NCBI GenBank assembly: GCA_023249285.1 | Contig: JAHFCZ010000006.1 | Location: forward strand, 1 to 34,347 | DNA: 34,347 nt | Origin: a bacterium | Lineage (GTDB): Bacteria > Margulisbacteria > Marinamargulisbacteria > SXXA01 > JAHFDB01 | Reading direction: 5' to 3' | Part shown: positions 1 to 8,016 of the stretch, piece after piece | Numbering within the stretch: position 1 is the first letter of the stretch | How the letters are laid out: every line of letters begins with the position of its first letter | Notes under the pieces: generated by a model | Seen by the model: only the letters and a program-made list of their open reading frames with translations | Told to the model about the DNA's origin: nothing | Database searches by the model: none | Made by a program: the position numbers and the translations under genes

Positions 1-1
1 C

Positions 2-1222
2 TACGAACTCCAACCTGGAGAGGGGGTCAAAATTAGTAAGATTACCTCGCTGAACAAGGATATCGCACTGAAACTGGCGGTGGTGGATGTGCGGATTGAA
101 GCTCCAATCCCTGGGAAAGCCTTGGTGGGGATCGAGGTTCCCAATACCGATATTGAAACGATTGTCATGCGGCATTTGGTGGATGGCGGGGACTTTTTCT
201 CGCATCCGTCCAAGCTGATTGCGGCGATGGGACTGACGATTACCGGTGAGTCTGTGTTTATGGACTTGGCCAAAATGCCGCACGTGTTAATTGCCGGGGC
301 GACGGGGTCCGGAAAGAGTGTCTGTGTAAACGCCATTATCCTCTCAATTTTGATGCGGGCCACCCCTGATGAGGTCAAATTTTTGATGATTGACCCTAAA
401 AAAGTAGAGTTGAGCTTGTATGAGGGAATCCCCCATTTGTTGGCCCCGGTGGTGACCAATCCCAATAAGGCGGCAGCGACCTTGAAACAGTGGGCGCTTC
501 TAGAAATGGAGCGACGCTACGAGGTGTTTTCTCACGTGGGGGTCAAGGATATTTTGGGCTACAACCAATGGATTGAGAAAAACCCCGGTCAGAAAAAATT
601 GCCCTATATTGTGGTGATCATCGATGAGTTGGCGGACTTGATGATGGTGGCGGCCCAAGATGTAGAATCGACTATTTGTCGTTTGGCACAGATGTCTCGG
701 GCGACTGGGATTCACTTGGTAATCGCGACCCAGCGACCCAGCGTGAATGTTATTACGGGATTGATTAAGGCGAACGTGCCGTCTCGGATTTCCTTTTTCT
801 TGCAGTCTCAAATCGACTCTCGGACCATTTTGGATATGCCGGGGGCGGAGAAGCTTTTGGGGAAGGGCGATATGCTCTATTCCCCGGTAGGCTCCTTTAA
901 ACCTAAACGGTTACAGGGGATTTTTGTGGGTGAAAAAGAGATTAAACAAGTGGTGAATTTTCTGAAGGCCCAAGGGTCTCCGGAGTATCTTGCTGAAATT
1001 ATTGATGTGACGCCGATTGAGGCGGAAGCTAAAAAAGGGGGGCATGTGTCGGCACAGGATGATCAAGACGAGCTGTTTGAAGAGGCTAAAATGATTGCGC
1101 AATCTCAGGAAACCCCCTCAATTTCTTACCTCCAACGCAAGCTTCGGGTCGGGTACAATCGTGCGGCACGACTCATGGAAGAGCTTGAAAAGCAAGGACT
1201 GATCATTCGGCAGGACAAGTAA
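2..1222 (+). CDS. ftsK: DNA translocase FtsK, C-terminal part (5' end outside window)
   Basis: The reading frame is open from base 2, so the gene enters from the left edge and only the motor and gamma parts are seen. Walker A (GATGSGKS) lies near base 296-319 and Walker B (VVIIDELADLM) near 615-650. The stretch around LAQMSRATGIHLVIATQRPS is the classic FtsK/SpoIIIE signature. The last 60 or so residues (from about base 1075) form the winged-helix gamma domain that reads oriented KOPS-type sites. The family pumps DNA during division and activates XerCD at dif. The N-terminal membrane anchor and linker are not visible. A GTG at base 80 is an internal codon, not the start. Confidence 0.96.
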   Translation, partial: YELQPGEGVKISKITSLNKDIALKLAVVDVRIEAPIPGKALVGIEVPNTDIETIVMRHLVDGGDFFSHPSKLIAAMGLTITGESVFMDLAKMPHVLIAGATGSGKSVCVNAIILSILMRATPDEVKFLMIDPKKVELSLYEGIPHLLAPVVTNPNKAAATLKQWALLEMERRYEVFSHVGVKDILGYNQWIEKNPGQKKLPYIVVIIDELADLMMVAAQDVESTICRLAQMSRATGIHLVIATQRPSVNVITGLIKANVPSRISFFLQSQIDSRTILDMPGAEKLLGKGDMLYSPVGSFKPKRLQGIFVGEKEIKQVVNFLKAQGSPEYLAEIIDVTPIEAEAKKGGHVSAQDDQDELFEEAKMIAQSQETPSISYLQRKLRVGYNRAARLMEELEKQGLIIRQDK

Positions 1223-1231
1223 TGGGTTCTG

Positions 1232-1240
1232 TGCTAGGAT
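1232..1240 (+). promoter_or_regulatory. Possible extended -10 promoter for homoserine dehydrogenase
   Basis: TGC followed by TAGGAT (1235-1240) forms an extended -10 element in the 45-base gap after ftsK. No convincing -35 is present. It would give a leader of about 20 nt containing the GAAGGGAG ribosome site. Confidence 0.35.
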
Positions 1241-1267
1241 AGCCGGAATTCCACGAAGGGAGACTTC

Positions 1268-2632
1268 ATGTCAATGCCAACGATTCAAATAGGGCTGCTG
1301 GGCTTAGGAAATGTCGGGACCGGAGTTCTAAATATTTTGACTCATCATGCCGATATGTTGTCCCAACGCACCGGTAAAAAATTAAAAGTAAAATCTATTC
1401 TTGTCCGCGACTTGGCGAAGTACCACCATTACAAAATGCCCGGGGTGAAGTTGACCTCCAAGCCTGAAGATATCCTGGAAGATCCGGATATCCAAATCGT
1501 TGTTGAGGCCATGGGTGGTGAGAATCCGGCCTATGGGTTTATCAAGCAAGCCCTGACTTCGGGGAAATTTGTGGTCACGGCCAATAAAGAAGTGGTCTCT
1601 AAGCATAAAAAAGAGTTTTTTGAGCTCGCTAAACAGCATAAAGTTGATATCTATTTTGAGGCCTCAGTAGGCGGCGGGATTCCCCTGATTCGGTCACTAA
1701 AAGTGGGGTATGCGGCGAATCAAATCCAATCGTTGTATGGGATTTTGAATGGGACGACCAACTACATTCTGACTCAAATCGGGGACCAAGGGATGGAATT
1801 TGATGCGGCCATTAAAGCCGCCCAAAAATTGGGGTTTGCTGAGGCCGATCCGACCATGGATGTGTCCGGCTTGGACACGGCCTATAAACTCAGTATTTTG
1901 GCAGCAGTGGCCTTCAAGGTCGATGTACAGGTCTCGGATTTCCATTACGAAGGTATTGAATCTGTGACTTTAAAAGATATTCAATTGGCAAAAGAGCTCG
2001 GCTATGCCATTAAGCTTTTGGCGATAGGCTACCGAATGGGCAGTGCGGGCATGGTTTTTCGGGTACATCCGACGATGATTCCTTTGGACCAACCTCTTGC
2101 AGCGGTGCGTAATGAAGTGAATGCGGTGTTTTTTGTTGGGGATTCAGTGGGTGAGTCGATGTTGTCTGGAAAAGGCGCTGGTGGCTCTCCAACGGGGTCT
2201 GCGATTGTATCGGATATCGTGGACATTGCCTTTGATACCCGGGTGAGAGTGAGCCAAGATGGGAATGGCCATCGTCATGTGGTCTTGGATGGGGTAGAGT
2301 CCCCTCACTATGAAAATAAACGGAATCTTGAAGATGCGCTTTCCAAAGTGAACCTCGTGAATATCGAAGACACCTACTCCCAGTTTTATCTGCGAGTCTT
2401 GGTCACGGATACGACAGGGGCTTTGGCTAAATTGGCCTCCGTGTTGGGCGATCAAGAGGTGAGCATTTCCAAAATGATTCAACGCGATATGGTGGGCAAT
2501 TGTGCCGAGGTGGTGATTGTTACCCATAAGATCAAGGAATCCTACATGCAGCAGGCCCTGAGCAATGTGAAGGCCTTAAGCTGCGTGAAAAAAGTGGAAT
2601 CTGTGATTCGCGTCGGGCTGGAAGAGGTTTAG
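1268..2632 (+). CDS. hom: Homoserine dehydrogenase with C-terminal ACT domain
   Basis: NAD(P)H-dependent reduction of aspartate semialdehyde to homoserine, the branch point to threonine and methionine. The Rossmann loop GLGNVG is at residues 12-17. The family signature around FAEADPTMDVSGLDTAYKL holds the catalytic lysine and substrate-binding acids. Residues of about 370-445 (FYLRVLVTDTTGALAKL onward) are an ACT regulatory domain, so feedback control by threonine is likely. The length of 454 aa is normal for the ACT form. The start ATG follows a GAAGGGAG ribosome site. The stop overlaps the convergent FAD monooxygenase stop in the shared TTAG at 2629-2632. Confidence 0.96.
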   Translation: MSMPTIQIGLLGLGNVGTGVLNILTHHADMLSQRTGKKLKVKSILVRDLAKYHHYKMPGVKLTSKPEDILEDPDIQIVVEAMGGENPAYGFIKQALTSGKFVVTANKEVVSKHKKEFFELAKQHKVDIYFEASVGGGIPLIRSLKVGYAANQIQSLYGILNGTTNYILTQIGDQGMEFDAAIKAAQKLGFAEADPTMDVSGLDTAYKLSILAAVAFKVDVQVSDFHYEGIESVTLKDIQLAKELGYAIKLLAIGYRMGSAGMVFRVHPTMIPLDQPLAAVRNEVNAVFFVGDSVGESMLSGKGAGGSPTGSAIVSDIVDIAFDTRVRVSQDGNGHRHVVLDGVESPHYENKRNLEDALSKVNLVNIEDTYSQFYLRVLVTDTTGALAKLASVLGDQEVSISKMIQRDMVGNCAEVVIVTHKIKESYMQQALSNVKALSCVKKVESVIRVGLEEV

Positions 2633-4050
2633 AACACCAAACGCGGTAATTGCTTAATGCGATCTAACAAGGCTTTGGCGTCGTGTTTGATTGCCTCTGT
2701 GCTTGCCTCGGGTTTGAGCCAACTCTCTTGAATAGGGCCTTCATTGAGAAACAGACTTTTGAGGATGGGCTCCAGATGGTCTTGAACGGCATTGGGCGTA
2801 CAATGCGTGATGAGTAGTGCTTTGATCTCACCCAAAATTTTGTCTTGCGTATGGACGTCCTTTAGGGCTTGTGGTGCGTCTGAGACCAGTACGCTGACCC
2901 GTTCAAAGGGCTCGGTCAGGTAATACATTAAGTCTTTGCCTTGGCCATAGAAAAAGTCTTTGATTTGGCTGAGCAGGGGATCCGAAAACCCATTGAGCAT
3001 GTTGTCGGCGCTGATTTCAGCAATTTCGGTTCGAGCATCGGTTTGGGGTTTGCGTTCAGCTTGGAGTCTCTGGGCGGCATCCGCAAACGACAGACCGGCA
3101 TTCAGGAGGGTATGCATGAGCGCAACGTCCTCGGCGGCTTGGTTGATCCCTACACCAATAAAGGGGGTAATGGGATGGGTGGCGTCTCCGATGCCGATTA
3201 AGAGGCGTCCTTGGGCATCCGTGCCGGACCAGTGTCCGAATTTTCCTGAGTATAGACCGCCGATGATGATGTCATTCTCTAAATGCGGGACCATGGTGTC
3301 TGTGAATCCCATTCTTTGCAGGAGTTCCTTGCGTTTTTCCAGGTCTTTGAAGGGGGCAAGATTTTCTTCTGGACCAAATACTACCAGGTTCATACCCCCC
3401 GATTTGATGGACATTCCGCCAATGGTGATGCCGAGATCTTCGAGCGGCCAAACATGAAAATAATGGGGATCGACGTGTGCAGGGAGGTCCGTGCTATTCA
3501 TTGAAAAGTAGCTGAGTACAAATTTTTGGGCCTGAAGACTTTCGTCACTATCCCCATGGGTGTGACCGATGACTTTTCGAACGGGGGAATTGTAGCCATC
3601 TGCACCGAAAATGACTTGTGCAGGTTGCCCCAGCCCGTAGTCTGATTTTTGCATGTCGAAGGGGGTCCCATATTGGATTTTAATGCCCATTGCTTTGGCC
3701 TCTTCCAAGAGGGTGTCTACGATAGCTGCCCGGGGGATAGACCATAAAAAGGGACGATTTCCTTCTGGGGTATAGGGTGCCGTGATCATCATTTCTGGGG
3801 TGGGGAAAATATGTTGCCCGTACAGGGGTACGGCGGCGTCTTGAATGGTGGTTAATCCCAGGTCAGCCCAGGCTTTTAGTCCGATTGGGGCAAGGGTGAC
3901 ATTAAAGGCGCGCGCAGGATCAAAACTGTCTTGGGCGGATCTTTCATAGACGGTGACATTCGTGTAACCGAGCTGGTGAAGGGCTTGGGCCATACTGAGC
4001 CCTGCAGGCCCTGCCCCAACAACGGCAATCGCGATATTTTTATGTAACAT
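2629..4050 (-). CDS. FAD-dependent class A monooxygenase
   Basis: A 473-aa flavoprotein. The N-terminus has the dinucleotide-binding fold VVGAGPAGLSMAQAL with the ribose-binding acid in VYERS. The DG motif is FGADGYNSPVRK, and the GD motif is GIGDATHPITPFIGVGINQAAEDV. These three motifs define the UbiH/PobA-type hydroxylases, which use NAD(P)H and O2 to hydroxylate or epoxidise an aromatic or related substrate. The substrate cannot be read from sequence. The last 100 residues or so are not a familiar domain. The start has a strong GAGGAGG ribosome site. A pair of overlapping palindromes (4109-4134) lies upstream, suggesting dedicated regulation. It lies downstream of rlmN on the same strand. 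Confidence 0.88.
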   Translation of the reverse strand: MLHKNIAIAVVGAGPAGLSMAQALHQLGYTNVTVYERSAQDSFDPARAFNVTLAPIGLKAWADLGLTTIQDAAVPLYGQHIFPTPEMMITAPYTPEGNRPFLWSIPRAAIVDTLLEEAKAMGIKIQYGTPFDMQKSDYGLGQPAQVIFGADGYNSPVRKVIGHTHGDSDESLQAQKFVLSYFSMNSTDLPAHVDPHYFHVWPLEDLGITIGGMSIKSGGMNLVVFGPEENLAPFKDLEKRKELLQRMGFTDTMVPHLENDIIIGGLYSGKFGHWSGTDAQGRLLIGIGDATHPITPFIGVGINQAAEDVALMHTLLNAGLSFADAAQRLQAERKPQTDARTEIAEISADNMLNGFSDPLLSQIKDFFYGQGKDLMYYLTEPFERVSVLVSDAPQALKDVHTQDKILGEIKALLITHCTPNAVQDHLEPILKSLFLNEGPIQESWLKPEASTEAIKHDAKALLDRIKQLPRLVF

Positions 4051-4108
4051 GAAAATCCTCCTCAGTGTTTGTGGAAGGAAAGTACACGTTAATGACGAAA
4101 CAAGGCTA

Positions 4109-4134
4109 ATTCTTATAAAGAATAGGGACTATTC
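4109..4134. promoter_or_regulatory. Two overlapping inverted repeats upstream of the FAD monooxygenase
   Basis: ATTCTT-ATA-AAGAAT (4109-4123) and GAATAG-GGA-CTATTC (4120-4134) are perfect 6-bp-arm palindromes sharing the GAAT in the middle. They lie about 60-85 bp before the monooxygenase start and after the rlmN stop. They are too AT-rich and lack a T-tract for an intrinsic terminator. They look like a dimeric-regulator operator (LysR/MarR/PadR-type is an inference). Confidence 0.5.
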
Positions 4135-4150
4135 CTAAAATTGATGCCGT

Positions 4151-5176
4151 CTATAAATAGCTTTCGCCCAATTGTCCGCAAGCGGCTGAGATATCTTGGC
4201 CTTTTTTGTATCTAACCGTGACCGGGACTCTCGCGTCTTCAATCCAAGATTTGATCTTGTGGAGGACCTTGGTTGGGACCGGTTTGAAGGGGATTTTGGG
4301 GTGGGGGTTGAGATTAATGAGGTTGATTTTGGCTCTTAGATATTTGGCTAGGGCAATGAGGTCACGGATGTCTTCGGGTTCGTCGTTTTTGCCTTCTAGA
4401 AGGGTGTATTCAAGGGTGAGCTTTCGGTTGTGTTTGGTCTGATAGGTATTGAGTAGTTTGGCGACTTCAGTAATAGGGTTGCGGTTTTCGATGGGCATGA
4501 TGGCGGGGCGTTTGGCAGGATTGGCATTGCCCACTGAAAAGGCGAGATTGAGTTTCCGATCCGTCTCGATCAGACGTTTAATCCCGGCAATATAGCCGGA
4601 GGTTGAAACTGTGATTTTTCGCTTGCTAATGTTGAAGCCGTAGGGGGCTTGCAGGATATCAATGGCCTTCATGACATTGTCGTAATTGAGGAGGGGCTCG
4701 CCCATGCCCATAAACACGAGATGCGAAATTTGGTGACCGTCTTGCATGGCCTGAAAGATTTGGCCGACGATTTCGTGGGTATGAAGATTTCGTTTAAATC
4801 CGACCACACCGGTGAGGCAAAATTTACAGTCTACTGGGCACCCCGCCTGGGAGGAAACGCAAAGGGTGGTGTAGGTTTTCTCTTTGAGGACAACCGATTC
4901 GACTTTTTGACCCTCTGTTAATTCGAAGACATATTTAATGGCGAGGCCATCTTTGGAGGGGAAAAGTTGAAGGCTTTTGTAAAAGGAAGAGTCGATCGTT
5001 GCTTGGAGTTTTTCGCGATTTGCTTTTGACAAGTTGGACATTGATTCAAAATCTGATACTTTTTTCTGGTACACCCAATCTAAGATTTGCTTGGCCGTAA
5101 AGGTCGGTAAGCCTAACTCTGAGATCAGATGTTGGCATTCTTCTTGGGTAAGTCCGAGTAAATGAGGTTTGTCCAT
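4151..5176 (-). CDS. rlmN: Dual-specificity 23S rRNA/tRNA adenine-C2 methyltransferase RlmN
   Basis: Radical SAM enzyme that methylates C2 of A2503 in 23S rRNA and A37 of some tRNAs. The 4Fe-4S ligands C113, C117 and C120 form CX3CX2C (CPVDCKFC). The SAM-contacting GMGEP is at 157-161. C333 near the C-terminus (AACGQL) is the expected second mechanistic cysteine, and C117/C120 are flanked by normal family sequence. The length of 341 aa is typical. The ATG has no Shine-Dalgarno, but a well-formed promoter ends 11 nt upstream, so the mRNA leader should be very short. Confidence 0.96.
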   Translation of the reverse strand: MDKPHLLGLTQEECQHLISELGLPTFTAKQILDWVYQKKVSDFESMSNLSKANREKLQATIDSSFYKSLQLFPSKDGLAIKYVFELTEGQKVESVVLKEKTYTTLCVSSQAGCPVDCKFCLTGVVGFKRNLHTHEIVGQIFQAMQDGHQISHLVFMGMGEPLLNYDNVMKAIDILQAPYGFNISKRKITVSTSGYIAGIKRLIETDRKLNLAFSVGNANPAKRPAIMPIENRNPITEVAKLLNTYQTKHNRKLTLEYTLLEGKNDEPEDIRDLIALAKYLRAKINLINLNPHPKIPFKPVPTKVLHKIKSWIEDARVPVTVRYKKGQDISAACGQLGESYL

Positions 5177-5187
5177 AATTAAGTGTC

Positions 5188-5216
5188 ATCATAAGCTAGT
5201 CCCAGATGCAGAGCAA
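5188..5216 (-). promoter_or_regulatory. rlmN promoter
   Basis: Reading the minus strand: -35 TTGCTC (5211-5216), 17-bp spacer, -10 TATGAT (5188-5193). The -10 ends 11 nt before the rlmN ATG, predicting a leader of only about 4 nt. Confidence 0.65.
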
Positions 5217-5231
5217 GATAGGAGAAACGGA

Positions 5232-6278
5232 TTGGATCAACGACAAGTAGATCATCGACCAGAACAAGGGTTTGCGGAATGGATGGAAGAGCTTCAAATT
5301 TTGATGCGAGGGGTGGAAGGGCAATATCAGCCGCTGGCGCAGCATATGTCGGTCGCGGCTGTTCGTCTGACCCAAGAGGATCCGGAAATTCATGATTTGA
5401 ATTTGGTGGATACCACGCTCGATGAATTGCGGCGTGCGTTTAAGGTGTTTTTACCGTATCGGGATATTCGAAAAGTCTGTTTGTTTGGGTCGGCACGGAC
5501 CCGCGAAGATGACGAGGACTATCAAATGGCCTTGCGATTCTCGGAGCAAATTACACAAAAAGGCTTCATGATGATTACGGGGGCTGGTCCTGGGATTATG
5601 GAAGCGGGGAATCGGGGGGCAGTTCAGGATATGAGCTTTGGGCTGAATATTCATTTGCCTTTTGAGCAAGCGCCGAACCCGTACATTGCGAATGACTCGA
5701 AGCTGGTGTCTTTTAAGTACTTTTTTAATCGTAAATTGGTGTTTTTGAAAGAATCGGATGCGACGGTATTGTTTCCTGGCGGATTTGGGACCCACGATGA
5801 AGGCTTTGAAAGCTTGACCCTTTTGCAAACAGGGCGATGTGCGCCGCGGCCCGTGATTTTATTGTCCAAGCCAAACGATACCTATTGGAAAAAATGGGAA
5901 GATTTTGTGGTTACGGAGCTCTGTGATAAGGGCTTTATTTCTCGGGAAGATTTGTCTTTGTTTAGCCTGGCTACGTCGGCTGAAGAAGCGGTGGAGCTGA
6001 CCCAGTTGTTTTATAAAAATTATCACTCGATCCGGTATTTTCGGGATTTGGCGGTAATGCGATTGAACACCGCGTTGAGCCCTGACGTGCTCAAAGAGTT
6101 GAATGGTCGGTTTAAGGATTTGTTGTTGACAGGGGAATTCCAAATGGCAGCCCTCGATCAGGTGGCGTTGGATCGGGCGGTTTATCTGGATAAACCGAGG
6201 TTGATTTTCCGATTTGATAAGATGGCCTATGGTCGGTTGTGTGAGTTGATTTGGTTTATCAATAAAATTGAAAGTTGA
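5232..6278 (+). CDS. LOG-family (TIGR00730-type) Rossmann-fold protein
   Basis: This protein has the lysine-decarboxylase-like/LOG fold. GAGPGIMEAGNRGA is at residues 117-130 and the signature PGGFGTHDE at 182-190; the latter binds nucleotide phosphate. Plant and several bacterial members are cytokinin-riboside 5'-monophosphate phosphoribohydrolases that release a base from a nucleoside monophosphate. This 348-aa long form has about 75 extra N-terminal residues and about 100 extra C-terminal residues, so the substrate is uncertain. The start is set at TTG 5232 because AGGAG lies 8 nt upstream. An in-frame TTG at 5169 would overlap the divergent rlmN start and has no ribosome site. Confidence 0.85.
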   Translation: MDQRQVDHRPEQGFAEWMEELQILMRGVEGQYQPLAQHMSVAAVRLTQEDPEIHDLNLVDTTLDELRRAFKVFLPYRDIRKVCLFGSARTREDDEDYQMALRFSEQITQKGFMMITGAGPGIMEAGNRGAVQDMSFGLNIHLPFEQAPNPYIANDSKLVSFKYFFNRKLVFLKESDATVLFPGGFGTHDEGFESLTLLQTGRCAPRPVILLSKPNDTYWKKWEDFVVTELCDKGFISREDLSLFSLATSAEEAVELTQLFYKNYHSIRYFRDLAVMRLNTALSPDVLKELNGRFKDLLLTGEFQMAALDQVALDRAVYLDKPRLIFRFDKMAYGRLCELIWFINKIES

Positions 6279-6296
6279 GGCTCACTGAGATATGAT
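6268..6296 (+). promoter_or_regulatory. Promoter of the exbB-exbD-tonB unit
   Basis: TTGAAA (6268-6273), exact 17-bp spacer, TATGAT (6291-6296). The -35 overlaps the end of the LOG gene. The predicted start near 6303 leaves a leader of about 40 nt with an AAAAGGAG ribosome site. Confidence 0.7.
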
Positions 6297-6344
6297 GCAT
6301 CGGTTCTTTGCAGTGTGTTTTTTCAATCCAAAAAGGAGATCTTA

Positions 6345-6953
6345 ATGTTGCATTTTTTCCTCGAAGGTGGACCGATGATGTTCCCCCTCCTACTTTGCTC
6401 GATTGCCGCGCTTTATGTGATTTTTTGGAAGGCGTGGGCGTTACTTCGATGTGGCTTAGTTAGCCCCGTCTATTATGAGCGGATCCAAAATTTGTTACTG
6501 ACACAAGGTCGTGACAAAACAATTCAAGATTTGCGCGCAGGACATGCGCCTGGTGATGTTTTGGTGGCCACTGTTTTGTCGACCATTGAGCTGCCTCGCG
6601 AGGAAGTTCAGGAGCATGTTCAAGCTGCCCAGCATCAAGTGATGGTGGATTTGGAAAAAGGCTTGGGCTTTTTGCACAGCTTGATTAGCATTGCGCCAAT
6701 GATCGGTCTTTTGGGCACAGTTTTGGGGTTGATGGATATTTTTAGAAGTATTGCGGGTGCTGCAACTGGGGATGTGACGGGGATGTACGCCGGGATTTCG
6801 GTGGCCTTGATCAACACAGTGTCTGGGTTGGCCGTCGCGATTCCTTGTGCATTTTTCTATCAATTTTTCTCTCAAAGAGTGGATCAACTGACCGCCAAAA
6901 TCTCGACCCAGCTCATGGCATTGTTGGCGTTTTGTCGTCAGCATGCCCGTTAG
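6345..6953 (+). CDS. exbB: ExbB/TolQ-family proton-channel protein
   Basis: Inner-membrane subunit of the ExbB-ExbD motor that turns proton motive force into work on TonB. It has three predicted membrane segments: residues about 11-32, then after a cytoplasmic stretch a pair beginning near FLHSLISIAPMIGLLGTVLGL and ISVALINTVSGLAVAIPCAFFY. The GLLGTVxGxxxxF signature is typical of MotA/TolQ/ExbB. The length of 202 aa is normal. The ATG at 6345 is chosen because AAAAGGAG precedes it; an upstream in-frame codon at 6315 lacks a site. It is first in a run with exbD and a TonB protein. Confidence 0.92.
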   Translation: MLHFFLEGGPMMFPLLLCSIAALYVIFWKAWALLRCGLVSPVYYERIQNLLLTQGRDKTIQDLRAGHAPGDVLVATVLSTIELPREEVQEHVQAAQHQVMVDLEKGLGFLHSLISIAPMIGLLGTVLGLMDIFRSIAGAATGDVTGMYAGISVALINTVSGLAVAIPCAFFYQFFSQRVDQLTAKISTQLMALLAFCRQHAR

Positions 6954-6965
6954 AGGAGAGCGCGC

Positions 6966-7397
6966 ATGATATGGCGGACTCGCAGGCGTCGTCCGGAATT
7001 GCGATTTGAAGTCATTCCGTTGATTGACGTCATGTTTACTTTGTTGATTTTCTTTGTCATTTTCTCCAGTGTCCTGGCAACCTATCAGAACAATCGTGGG
7101 ATGAAAATGCGCTTGCCCTCTGCGGCAACGGTGACCTCTGAGAAGAAGTTTGTCACGCTAACCATTGACGAAGATGGGGCGTTTTTCTTGGATAAAGAAC
7201 CCATCGAAGTGGACCAAATTCGAACTGAAATTGCGACCCAAATGCAGGGGAATCCCCAGCTGCAAGTGATGATTAATGCCGATCAGGATGTGGCCTATGA
7301 ACGCCTGGTCCGGGCCTTAGATGAGGTGCGATTAGGGGGCTGCTACGATGTGGTCCTTCAAGCGGAACGAAAGGCCGAGGATGCTAAACGAAGATAA
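6966..7397 (+). CDS. exbD: ExbD/TolR-family biopolymer transport protein
   Basis: A 143-aa partner of ExbB. A basic cytoplasmic N-terminus (RTRRRRPELRFEV) is followed by the membrane helix IPLIDVMFTLLIFFVIFSS. The aspartate of the IPLID motif is the proton-carrying residue of the family. The periplasmic domain follows. The GAGGAG site before the ATG overlaps the exbB stop region. The 3' end overlaps the next gene. Confidence 0.92.
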   Translation: MIWRTRRRRPELRFEVIPLIDVMFTLLIFFVIFSSVLATYQNNRGMKMRLPSAATVTSEKKFVTLTIDEDGAFFLDKEPIEVDQIRTEIATQMQGNPQLQVMINADQDVAYERLVRALDEVRLGGCYDVVLQAERKAEDAKRR

Positions 7398-7989
7398 ATT
7401 TTCTCATTTTGGCGCGATGATGCTGAGCTTGATGGTGCATGCGTGCTTGCTTTTTTTTGTGGTGCCCATTATTCCGCTTAAGATTGAATCCTCGAACCAG
7501 TATTTTATTCCGGTTCGTTTGGACTTAGGCCAGATTGAGCGTCCAGTGACGGCAGAAGAGCCTGGGCATAGCGGGACGACAAAGCCTGCTCAGCAAGGGG
7601 CAATCGAAGGCGGTGAAAAAAAAGTGCTGCCCAAAGGCGAGCTGCCAGCTAAGCCGATGCCGCAATCCAATGAAGCTGAAGGCGTGGCCAAGCCTGCCGG
7701 GATGCCCGGGGATCGGGCCAATGCGACTACGGCCAATGTGGTGGTGCCCATTTACCCGAAAGTGGCCCTGAATAACAATTGGACAGGAACCGTGGTGGTC
7801 CGGATTCATCTGGATAGCCAAGGACGCCCGGGGTTGGTGGACTTGGTGAAATCTTCGGGATACTTGGTTCTGGATGAGGCGTTTATTCGAACCATAAAAA
7901 ACTATTACACCTTTAAGCCCAAGCGGGTGATGGGGGTCGATGTGGCCGATGTGATTAATATGTCTTATACCTACAGCCTGGATCATTAA
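7381..7989 (+). CDS. tonB: TonB-family energy-transducing protein
   Basis: It has a short cytoplasmic N-terminus, one membrane helix (about residues 10-30, MMLSLMVHACLLFFVVPIIP), then a Pro/Gly/Lys-rich periplasmic spacer. The C-terminal TonB domain has the YPKVALNNNWTGTVVVRIHL and SSGYLVLDEAFIRTI features plus the final F-x-P block. It should touch an outer-membrane or surface partner and pass on energy from ExbBD. The start at 7381 gives the usual short N-tail and overlaps exbD by 17 nt. An in-frame ATG at 7348 with AGGGGG upstream is the alternative. Confidence 0.87.
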   Translation: MLNEDKFSHFGAMMLSLMVHACLLFFVVPIIPLKIESSNQYFIPVRLDLGQIERPVTAEEPGHSGTTKPAQQGAIEGGEKKVLPKGELPAKPMPQSNEAEGVAKPAGMPGDRANATTANVVVPIYPKVALNNNWTGTVVVRIHLDSQGRPGLVDLVKSSGYLVLDEAFIRTIKNYYTFKPKRVMGVDVADVINMSYTYSLDH

Positions 7990-8016
7990 GGCCAATTGAT
8001 TAAGAAGGGATTGCCA

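Noticed and set aside
2960-3457. 165-aa frame opposite the FAD monooxygenase
   Set aside because: Shadow of a gene with all family motifs intact; no ribosome site and no recognisable domain.
5169-5231. TTG 5169 start for the LOG-family protein
   Set aside because: It overlaps the rlmN start and promoter and lacks a ribosome site; TTG 5232 has AGGAG.
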